This document shows, piece after piece, positions 1 through 6,409 of a DNA stretch of 33,611 bases (position 1 is the stretch's first letter; each line of letters starts with the position of its first letter). The DNA comes from Bdellovibrionales bacterium (lineage in GTDB: Bacteria; Bdellovibrionota; Bdellovibrionia; Bdellovibrionales; UBA1609), in NCBI GenBank assembly GCA_020850475.1, contig JADZEO010000085.1, positions 1-33,611 on the forward strand. Direction: 5' to 3'. The position numbers were made by a program, and so were the translations under genes. Under the pieces are notes generated by a model that worked only from the letters and a program-made list of their open reading frames with translations, ran no database searches and was not told the DNA's origin.

Positions 1-481
1 TGCGATTTTGAATACCAGTGAGTTCACGCGGACTGAGCCCCTCAAACAAGTGAGCCAAGGCGGTGGCGGGCACCGGTTGCGAAGTGATGAGGAGCACATG
101 GAGCTGCGGATCGCGCAAGGTCCTTAAGACATTCCACAGCCCACGGTGTTCATAAAGTTCAATGCCCTTGATGCCGGCAATTTCGGCTGGCGGCAAATTC
201 AGTGACGGGACGGCAATCAGCATGACAGGGCGACCCGCGTCTTTGCGAGACTGCCAGGCGGTGAGTTGGGCCCGTTGCTCACGGAGTTCACGACCGCGCA
301 ACGAGAGTCGCTGGCGCAATTGATGTAAACTGGTCGCGGGGCGATCCTCGCGGACGTCGACGCGACAGCGGCTAGAGGCACCCGTCGCCGTCGGGGGTGC
401 GGCTAGGGTAAAGAGGAGCAACGACGTGGCAATGAGGAGAGCCCATAAGGAATCCCGCCATAAGCGCGTATGCAATCTCAC
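1..481 (-). CDS. PGM1-like (pre-ATP-grasp) ligase-family protein with N-terminal signal/anchor, C-terminus cut by window edge
   Basis: The frame stays open from about 481 to the left edge, so only about 160 N-terminal residues are visible. Residues 8-35 form a hydrophobic signal or anchor ending near ATGAS. From about residue 85 there is a pattern (VPSLNLPP, GIELYEHRGLW, LRDP, LLITSQPVP) that resembles the pre-ATP-grasp N-domain of PGM1-type peptide ligases, where VPSL, YEeR and ITSQP blocks recur. That assignment is from memory of the family. The ATP-grasp core itself would lie outside the window. Start choice: AGGAGG precedes in-frame GTG (481) by 4 nt and TTG (475) by 10 nt; I use GTG. Odd point: a secretion signal on an ATP-using enzyme family. 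Other possibility: an unrelated secreted protein. Confidence 0.6.
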   Translation of the reverse strand, partial: MRLHTRLWRDSLWALLIATSLLLFTLAAPPTATGASSRCRVDVREDRPATSLHQLRQRLSLRGRELREQRAQLTAWQSRKDAGRPVMLIAVPSLNLPPAEIAGIKGIELYEHRGLWNVLRTLRDPQLHVLLITSQPVPATALAHLFEGLSPRELTGIQNR

Positions 482-750
482 CAAGCCTCCTCGATATTTT
501 AAACGCACGATCTGACAGGTTTATTCAAGTTCTGTACCAGCCACGGCGTGAGTCAATACGAACCGAGTTTGCGCTATTGAGTTTCAGGGACAAAAACGGT
601 CTTAAACTAAGACTTGAGAGCCTCAAATCGGCACCCTACAAACGTCGAGATTTTTTCACCAAACTGTCTCAGAAAATTCGAGGGGTCGTTGAGATCAGCT
701 CTGGTGGGGGATTGCGCGGATATAAAATCTGATTTTAGAAGACATAAAAA

Positions 751-947
751 AGCCCCGCTAGTGCCAACTCAGCCAGTGGGCTATAGTGAGAGAAATAGGT
801 CCGTTTTTGGACCGCGAGAGGGGGTGATGCCTATGGATAAATGTGTGATAAATTCCAAGGCGGAGGTGGTCGCCTCATAATCCGTTTATGAGTGCTGACT
901 AATAGCCTTTATCCTAGGCCGAGAGACTCCTCTTGGCCTTTTTTTTT
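751..947 (+). ncRNA. Candidate structured small RNA ending in an intrinsic terminator
   Basis: There is no coding signal here, but pairing is dense. A hairpin GGTCC-gttttt-GGACC lies at 798-813. A long-range 12-bp helix with one bulge pairs 829-841 (GCCTA, then GGATAAA) with 908-919 (TTTATCC, TAGGC). It encloses AGGCG/CGCCT (858-875) and CTCATAA/TTATGAG (874-892), which overlap by two bases. The 3' strand of the enclosing helix runs into the 5' arm of the terminator at 916. The 5' end is uncertain; AGCCC/GGGCT (751-755 with 778-782) is the outermost helix I could place. I see none of the consensus elements of tmRNA, RNase P, SRP RNA or c-di-GMP-I riboswitches. An 88-codon frame over 614-880 looks non-coding. 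No plus-strand gene follows, so a free-standing RNA is more likely than a leader. Confidence 0.45.
916..947 (+). terminator. Strong intrinsic terminator of the candidate RNA
   Basis: The 10-bp stem AGGCCGAGAG / CTCTTGGCCT has one G-U pair and a loop of ACTC, and is followed by nine T. It cannot serve the flanking genes, which are on the minus strand, so it implies a plus-strand transcript upstream. Confidence 0.85.
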
Positions 948-1236
948 GAGTAACATAACGCATAGCAAACTAACAATTTAAGTTTTGCTCTTCTCTGCGC
1001 GTCGCTCAAACCCACAACTGGCAAAGGTTCCACGGGGCGTTCCACAAAGTGCGTTTTTAGAGGCGAAGATTTGAGAGTGAGTCACCAAAGCTTAATAAAA
1101 AAATAAAAAAAATCTTGCTCCGGTTGCTAAAAAAGTTACGATTACGTCTGTGGGGGGGCGATGTTAGGCAGGAAGACATGCTGAAGCACGGATGCTTCCA
1201 TCGTCCTTTTTATTTATCTCCACGCTCAAAAAATCC
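948..1236. other. Gene-free spacer
   Basis: No credible reading frame. It is AT-rich around 1090-1115. A 6-bp hairpin GAAGCA-cgga-TGCTTC lies near 1183-1198 without a close T-tract, so it is at best a weak end point for the minus-strand gene that stops at 1237. Confidence 0.5.
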
Positions 1237-2628
1237 CTAAACTGATAATGATTCGAGTGCCACCGTCGGTTTAATGCTGACGCGATCGGCACTGACCTCG
1301 AGGACTTTGGGGATGGCCGTAAGATCATAGAGAAGCTGGTTTAAGCGATGCACCGTCATCCGCAAGCGGTGATAATTCTCGGGAGAGTAACTATCTTGCC
1401 AGAGCAACTGAATGACCTCGTCAATGGAGTATTCGTTTCGTTGAGTCATTGCATCGAGCAGAATGAGCATGCCCTTTTTGCGAGAGAGATCCAGCTCCTT
1501 ATTTTGGAAGGCGACCGTGCGCTTTTCGCGCGAAAAATTGATTCGCAGGTCATCGCTGGCGAGATAGGGCCGCATCCGATTGAGCCAAAAGGCCTTTGAC
1601 TGAGGAGTGAGGGAGCTGAGAATCAAGTTGATTTTGTTACGGAGCTCTTGCGCTAGTCGCTCATCGGCCGTACAGCTGAAATACAAGATTAAAACACGCA
1701 GGTAGCAACTCCAGGAAAGGACCGACGCTAAATCCGATAACTCACTCAGGTCGCGTCGTTGATCGGGGGAGTAGGCCAACAACGCAATTTCTTGCTCAAA
1801 GGAGTCGCTGGCCCGAGCGAAGGCGCCATAAGATTTCATCTCCTCATTTAAAGGCAGCCCCCGGATGAGCATTTCCTCGAGGAAGTCAAAATAGATCAAG
1901 CGCCGATCGGTTTCGATCAGACTCTGATCGTCCACAATGACTTTGGCTCGCGCCCAGGCGTGATGGGGGCCGATGAGATTGATCTCGGCCAACATCAGGC
2001 TGTGTTGAATTTCAACATCCAAGTACTTGGGTGATTCGGCTCGTTGAAGACTGATGAGTTCGGTGTAGTAAGAACCGAGCTCGTCGGCGCCGTTAAAAAA
2101 CGACTTGAGTCTTACAATTTGCGGCAGCACCCGAAGATACAGCATTTGTCTTTGATCAAAATCTTGCAGATCTTGGCTGGCGGTAAAGGCGGCCTCGTAC
2201 ATCTCGAGGGCACCAACTAAGTCTCCGTCTTCTTCTTGATTTTTGCCAATCGCCAGACGGACCACCACTTTCGATTCGGTCGTCAGCAAGTGGTCCACTT
2301 CATTGACCGCGCGGAGCAGCCGTTGGTGGTAAAAGCGCCACTTGGCGGTTAAGTCGAGTTGATAGCAAATCCCCGCGAGGTCGGCGAGGAGCTTCACATT
2401 TTCGCCGTACTTTTCAATGGCGCGCAGATAGGTGTGATAGGCCTGTTCCAGGTCCCCAGAAAATTCGGCAATCACTCCGCGCAAGTGTTCTAAGATGCGA
2501 TGTTCAGTCCGATCAGAAGCTGGAAAGGCCTCGATGGCCGCCCCAGCCGCACTCAACTCGCCCCGCTGGATCAACTCCAGGGTCTTTAAGCGAAAAGTTT
2601 GAATGTCAGCGCCCGCTTCCAAAGTCAT
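1237..2628 (-). CDS. TPR-repeat protein with C-terminal winged-helix-like DNA-binding domain
   Basis: 463 residues, no signal peptide or membrane segment, so cytoplasmic. Residues about 10-370 are helical and TPR-like (for example LEHLRGVIAEFSGDLEQAY and GDLVGALEMYEAA). The last 80 residues, from about 383, have the layout of an OmpR/SARP-type winged helix: LLDAM, then EYSIDEVIQLLW, then YHRLRMTVHRLNQLL, then a strand pair LEVSADRVSIK. In SARP/BTAD regulators the order is reversed, with the DNA-binding domain first. A transcriptional regulator sensing a protein or peptide partner is inferred. ATG 2628 has AAGGA 8 nt upstream. It starts 3 nt after the stop of the upstream secreted protein gene, so the two are probably co-transcribed. 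Confidence 0.7.
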   Translation of the reverse strand: MTLEAGADIQTFRLKTLELIQRGELSAAGAAIEAFPASDRTEHRILEHLRGVIAEFSGDLEQAYHTYLRAIEKYGENVKLLADLAGICYQLDLTAKWRFYHQRLLRAVNEVDHLLTTESKVVVRLAIGKNQEEDGDLVGALEMYEAAFTASQDLQDFDQRQMLYLRVLPQIVRLKSFFNGADELGSYYTELISLQRAESPKYLDVEIQHSLMLAEINLIGPHHAWARAKVIVDDQSLIETDRRLIYFDFLEEMLIRGLPLNEEMKSYGAFARASDSFEQEIALLAYSPDQRRDLSELSDLASVLSWSCYLRVLILYFSCTADERLAQELRNKINLILSSLTPQSKAFWLNRMRPYLASDDLRINFSREKRTVAFQNKELDLSRKKGMLILLDAMTQRNEYSIDEVIQLLWQDSYSPENYHRLRMTVHRLNQLLYDLTAIPKVLEVSADRVSIKPTVALESLSV

Positions 2629-2631
2629 TAT

Positions 2632-4110
2632 CTAATTCCTTGATGGGGCCGGGGGTTGACGAAAGGGTGGGCCAAAGAAGACTTCTTCCCAAGCCCGGAC
2701 TTCTGGAAGATGGCCGTTTCCACCGCGAATACGCGGTCTGGGTCCTCCGGAAATGCGCACGTTAAATCCGCTCAATAGGGGACGACTCAGGAAGTGGTAA
2801 ACATCAAACCGGCCGGCTTCGGTGGTGCGGGGTGAAGGTTGGTTGGCGAAGCGATTGAGGTTCTTTAGGTCAGTTTGCAGCAAGAAGGTCTTAAAAACCT
2901 CTTTGGCCTCCGCCCGCTGTTTGGCAATCACAGGATCGGTGGGGATCTTAATCAAGTGTGAAAGGAAATCTCCCTTAATCGAATCATGAATGTACTGAGG
3001 GGCATATTGGGCCAAGACGCGGATGGCGTTGAGTTTTGCATCGGTGGGTGGGCCTTCCGCCGCACTGATAAGACCGGCTAAGCGTTGGGTCCGATAGTGG
3101 GGAGCAAAGGCCACGAGAGGAAGAGCCAGCGGCAATAAGTTTGCCGACTCAGACTCCAGATATTTGGCGAGGCAAACGCGCCGACAGTTGTCCTGAAGAA
3201 AAGGGAACTGGCGCGAGGAATAGTCGTAGTTGGCGGGCAAAAGAATTTCGCCTCTCGAGCGCAAGTCGTCGATCATGGTCTTTTCCACTTGAAATGCCCG
3301 CATAAAAGCAAAGACATTGGCGATCAGTGGGTTGGCTAAGATGGTTTCTAAAGCCGGCATATTCCCGGCAAACTGTTGGTCGAGAGCCAGATTCGGCGCA
3401 ATTTGTTTCCACTCCGCAGTGCCCGGCCAAAACCGGCTATCAAAATAGATGGCCATCTCGTGGGCCACCAGTTGAGCCAGAAAGGCGTAATTAAGGTCAG
3501 AGCCCTCCGCGGCCGACCGGCGCACCAACAAAACGGTGTTATTGGTGTAGGGGTCTGTCCAGGAATCAAAGGCAAAGTGAGGAGCGTCGGTGACGACGAT
3601 CATGTAGAGCCGAGTTTGCCCTGCCGCCGGGCGCACGCTCAGCTTACTTAAGACGTGGTCGGGGCTTGGGTAGACCATAGAAGTTACGGCTGATGGCCGC
3701 CACAAGCACGAAGCCGCAATCACATTGGCGGCGCGGCTGCTCACCGAAAGGTGCATCTCGATGAGCTGCGGATTTTGATTCAAAATTCCGGCACAAATTT
3801 GCTGACCGAGTTCGGTCTTCATTAAATCAATCGTGATCGTATCAATGAGAGTTTGAATTTCGGGGCGACTGGAAGGGAAAAAAACCTCGTAAGAATAACC
3901 GTGACTGTCTTCGAAGCGGAAGTCTCCACTACGAGTTAAGTCGCGCAAAAGATCGTCTTTAGAGGAAAGAATCCGATCCACTGGGATGAAACGGTTCGGC
4001 CGCCGTGCAGGGTCGGCCATCAAGGCTTGAGACCCCATCGTGGCCACCGCAATTAAACTCACCATCCAATAAGTCAGCTTCGCCCTGAGTATTCTTAACC
4101 CGGTCGTCAT
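2632..4110 (-). CDS. Secreted protein of unknown function with a metallopeptidase-like HE motif
   Basis: About 492 residues. The N-terminus has a signal peptide (hydrophobic WMVSLIAVATMGSQALMA, cleavage near ALMA-DP), so it is periplasmic or exported. A VAHEMAIYFDSR segment lies near residue 215. It resembles a zincin helix but lacks the second His of HExxH, so peptidase activity is doubtful. Two close cysteines (CRRVC) occur near residue 310. The tail is Pro/Gly-rich with GGPRPRIRGG. I do not recognise the family. GAGGTGG sits just before ATG 4110; an in-frame GTG at 4116 is the alternative. A perfect 8-bp inverted repeat lies 35-54 nt upstream. It is the first gene of a likely two-gene operon with the TPR/winged-helix regulator. 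Confidence 0.6.
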   Translation of the reverse strand: MTTGLRILRAKLTYWMVSLIAVATMGSQALMADPARRPNRFIPVDRILSSKDDLLRDLTRSGDFRFEDSHGYSYEVFFPSSRPEIQTLIDTITIDLMKTELGQQICAGILNQNPQLIEMHLSVSSRAANVIAASCLWRPSAVTSMVYPSPDHVLSKLSVRPAAGQTRLYMIVVTDAPHFAFDSWTDPYTNNTVLLVRRSAAEGSDLNYAFLAQLVAHEMAIYFDSRFWPGTAEWKQIAPNLALDQQFAGNMPALETILANPLIANVFAFMRAFQVEKTMIDDLRSRGEILLPANYDYSSRQFPFLQDNCRRVCLAKYLESESANLLPLALPLVAFAPHYRTQRLAGLISAAEGPPTDAKLNAIRVLAQYAPQYIHDSIKGDFLSHLIKIPTDPVIAKQRAEAKEVFKTFLLQTDLKNLNRFANQPSPRTTEAGRFDVYHFLSRPLLSGFNVRISGGPRPRIRGGNGHLPEVRAWEEVFFGPPFRQPPAPSRN

Positions 4111-4144
4111 TTCCACCTCGCCGAAGGTATAACTTTATGCGTCA

Positions 4145-4164
4145 ATTTGCATAAGAATGCAAAT
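4145..4164. promoter_or_regulatory. Perfect 8-bp inverted repeat, operator candidate
   Basis: ATTTGCAT-AAGA-ATGCAAAT reads identically on both strands outside the spacer. It sits 35-54 nt upstream of the secreted-protein start at 4110 (minus strand), which is where a repressor or activator would bind. A partly overlapping repeat TTATGC/GCATAA adds alternative pairing. There is no T-tract, so it is not a terminator. Confidence 0.45.
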
Positions 4165-4300
4165 GATTACGAGTGAATAGAGTTAAAGTTATGAAATCAC
4201 TGGAAAATTTTTCACAGCTCGCAATCCCCCCTCGGAGCTGCCCCACCCGGCGGTCGGGTAGGGAAAGTGCAATTTTTTCTAATTGTGAGGTTCAACAGGT

Positions 4301-4362
4301 GTGAACATTTGTGCACATTTGTTTGTTTCGAGCCTAGGGGCGTCCTGGTAACTTGTGTTCAC
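4301..4362. promoter_or_regulatory. Tandem 10-mer repeat plus inverted half-site, operator array candidate
   Basis: GTGAACATTT (4301-4310) is followed at once by GTGCACATTT (4311-4320), a one-turn helical spacing. An inverted GTTCAC occurs at 4357-4362. GTGCAC is itself palindromic. The array lies in a 490-bp gene-free gap, upstream of the orphan terminator at 4457. Two hairpins precede it: CAGCTC/GAGCTG (4215-4240) and ACCCG/CGGGT (about 4245-4259). Confidence 0.35.
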
Positions 4363-4456
4363 CTTTTGGTCTTCCTTTTATGATTGCAAGAGATGGGATG
4401 TTGCCTTTTTTGTTGCCTTCGAGGGGGAGTAGAGAAGCAGCACTCTTGTGATACCA

Positions 4457-4488
4457 CCCTCTCCGAATATGGAGAGGGTTTTTTTTTT
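4457..4488 (+). terminator. Intrinsic terminator with no plus-strand gene in front
   Basis: Perfect 8-bp stem CCCTCTCC / GGAGAGGG, loop GAATAT, then ten T. The nearest upstream gene is on the other strand and starts at 4110. The terminator therefore implies a short plus-strand transcript within about 4200-4488. The only reading frame there is 23 codons (4380-4451) without a ribosome-binding site. Confidence 0.85.
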
Positions 4489-4607
4489 GCCCCGACCGGG
4501 CTGCCCAATTTTGGCATTCAAATGTTAAAGGGTTATGCGAATTAGCGGTTTTTGAGCAATATAAGGAGTGGTGCCGCAGGCCCCGGATTTGCTCAAGTTG
4601 ATTGCTG

Positions 4608-6359
4608 ATGGACCGGCGTCCCCAACGACCTATTTATTCTCAAGCCCTTGTGACCAGCCTGATTTATTTGGTGCTGGCGTCGATGCTGCTGTGGGTTGGG
4701 GCTTGCGCTCCCCGTCGCTCGGGAGGCCCACGGCCGCCCCAGCCGGCGGCGGGTGGTCCTGTCGATTATAAGCTCGGTGATCAACCCAATAATCCCAGTG
4801 CTGGGGCAGGGGTTATCCAACTCAGCCCTTCGCTGCCGATGGTGAGTGGGGCGGTTGCCAGGCCGGCGAGTTTGGTGCGGTTTGAATCGCCGGTGATTGA
4901 ACCACCACAAGGAAATAATCGCGAAGTGACCTTTCGAGTTGAGGTGATCAGTGAGTCCGGAAGAATTCCCGTGGTACTGTCTGGATCAATAAATTCAGCT
5001 GGTCGGTTTAATCTTGATGAACAACGTCCCAGTGCCAACGGCGCCCCCATCCGCGCAATTGGCCAGTGCCTTGAGCTGAGTCATTGCCGCCAATTGTACG
5101 TGGATATTTTCTACATCGAAAACGGACAACATCGGCGCCAGCAATTTCAGCACATGGGAGGCCTCACCACCGCCGCGCAGCCGCCGGCCGCGAGTGGCGG
5201 CCAGCCACCACCCGCGCCGCGTGGATCCAATCAGCCGTCCGGCGCACCCGCTGTGGGGGCCGGGCAAAAGTGTGATGAATTCCAAGGATGTGAAGGGGAG
5301 TATGTCGGTCACCAAGTTGATGAGCCCTTTTATGAACCCTTGCGCGATTGGCGAGGGACCACTCCGCCCATCCCACCTGCCGCGCCGACGCCCCCGGCAG
5401 ATGGTCGCAGTCTCCCAAGTCCTGAGCCGAGAGCTGGGCAACCAGCCAAAGAGCCACCAGGAGCTGAATTGCGGGGAAGACCAGCCCCCGGAGTCGAACC
5501 CGCACCCGGTGAAATTTCCCCACCTGCGGCGCCGCCAAGCTCCGGAGAAATTGAGCGTCGCCAACCCCATCCCGAAGTCCCCCCGCCGCGAAGTCGAGAC
5601 CCGATTGCTGGCGATAGCCCGCGTGGCCGGGCGAGTCCCCTCAGTATTGATGAGGTCGATTTGCAGGAAGGGGCGCAGAGCGTGGGGCTTCCGTATACGA
5701 TTTGCTTTGTACCTTGTGCCCAGGGGCTTTGTCAGAAGCAAGAGTGTGGCCGCCGCGATACGAACCGAAGGTACGGTTCCCTGACTGAGGGAACGCAAGG
5801 GCCTAATTTTATTGAGTTGGGCGGTGGACCCGGCTTTGAAAAAATAAATCCGGGGCGTCAACACCACTACGGATCAGGCTTACTCGTGCGCCTGCTCGAA
5901 AAGAGTTCCCAATTGTACCGGGAACAGTTTGATCCACGTTCTGTTTTGCAGATTAATGACATGAGTAAGCGCAATGGTGGCCCGCTGGGACGCCACGCAT
6001 CTCATCAAAGTGGCCTGGATGCTGATATTGCGTACTTGTCGACCCAACCCGGCTGGCGTTCCTTCTTAGATCAAGAGGGGAAACTCATTGAAGGTTTTGA
6101 GGTCGAGAAAAACCTGCAGTTCTTTAAGCTGTTGGTAGATTCAGGCCATGTTAACCGCATCTTTGTGGATCGCCAGATCAAGGATGCCGCTTGCGCCTGG
6201 GCCAAGGACACCAACCAACTGCCACAATACCGCGATACTTTGCTCCGGCTGCGCCATTACCCCGGACACCACGATCACTTTCATCTCCGCCTGCATTGCT
6301 CGCGCTTTTATCCGTTGTGCCGCGATCAGCAGCCGCCGTCCGATTTAGACTGTCCTTAA
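4608..6359 (+). CDS. MepA-like (peptidase M74) murein DD-endopeptidase lipoprotein with long Pro-rich linker
   Basis: 583 residues. The N-terminus is a lipoprotein signal with lipobox VGAC (Cys33). Residues about 40-360 are Pro/Gly/Ala-rich and low in complexity, with an ordered patch near 90-180. The last 150 residues match the LAS-type M74 family: SHQSGLDADI gives His466 and Asp473 seven apart, and GHHDHFH gives His557 and His559, the zinc-binding pattern of MepA. MepA cleaves D-Ala-mDAP cross-links in peptidoglycan. E. coli MepA is about 270 residues, so this protein has an added membrane tether and spacer. Start: ATG 4608 or TTG 4602, since TGA sits at 4599-4601. No good Shine-Dalgarno lies in range; AAGGAG at 4563 is about 40 nt away. 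The long frames on other strands over 5000-5870 are low-complexity shadows. Confidence 0.85.
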   Translation: MDRRPQRPIYSQALVTSLIYLVLASMLLWVGACAPRRSGGPRPPQPAAGGPVDYKLGDQPNNPSAGAGVIQLSPSLPMVSGAVARPASLVRFESPVIEPPQGNNREVTFRVEVISESGRIPVVLSGSINSAGRFNLDEQRPSANGAPIRAIGQCLELSHCRQLYVDIFYIENGQHRRQQFQHMGGLTTAAQPPAASGGQPPPAPRGSNQPSGAPAVGAGQKCDEFQGCEGEYVGHQVDEPFYEPLRDWRGTTPPIPPAAPTPPADGRSLPSPEPRAGQPAKEPPGAELRGRPAPGVEPAPGEISPPAAPPSSGEIERRQPHPEVPPPRSRDPIAGDSPRGRASPLSIDEVDLQEGAQSVGLPYTICFVPCAQGLCQKQECGRRDTNRRYGSLTEGTQGPNFIELGGGPGFEKINPGRQHHYGSGLLVRLLEKSSQLYREQFDPRSVLQINDMSKRNGGPLGRHASHQSGLDADIAYLSTQPGWRSFLDQEGKLIEGFEVEKNLQFFKLLVDSGHVNRIFVDRQIKDAACAWAKDTNQLPQYRDTLLRLRHYPGHHDHFHLRLHCSRFYPLCRDQQPPSDLDCP

Positions 6360-6371
6360 TTTTTTAGAATC

Positions 6372-6401
6372 TTGCCAGAGTCGGCTTCTTTCCATTAGAT
6401 T
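6372..6401 (+). promoter_or_regulatory. Putative promoter giving a leaderless mRNA
   Basis: TTGCCA (6372-6377), an 18-nt spacer, then TAGATT (6396-6401). Only 8 nt separate the -10 box from ATG 6410, and no Shine-Dalgarno is present, so transcription may begin at or beside the start codon. The -10 match is modest (4 of 6). Confidence 0.35.
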
Positions 6402-6409
6402 GCCTGCCC

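Noticed and set aside
614-880. 88-codon frame on the plus strand
   Set aside because: No ribosome-binding site, composition without coding bias, and it runs through the strong hairpins of the candidate RNA.
1183-1198. Hairpin GAAGCA/TGCTTC as a terminator
   Set aside because: No adjacent T-tract on either strand.
4995-5867. 290-codon minus-strand and 196-codon plus-strand frames inside the MepA-like gene
   Set aside because: They arise from the GC-rich Pro/Gly linker; the main frame has a lipobox and catalytic motifs.
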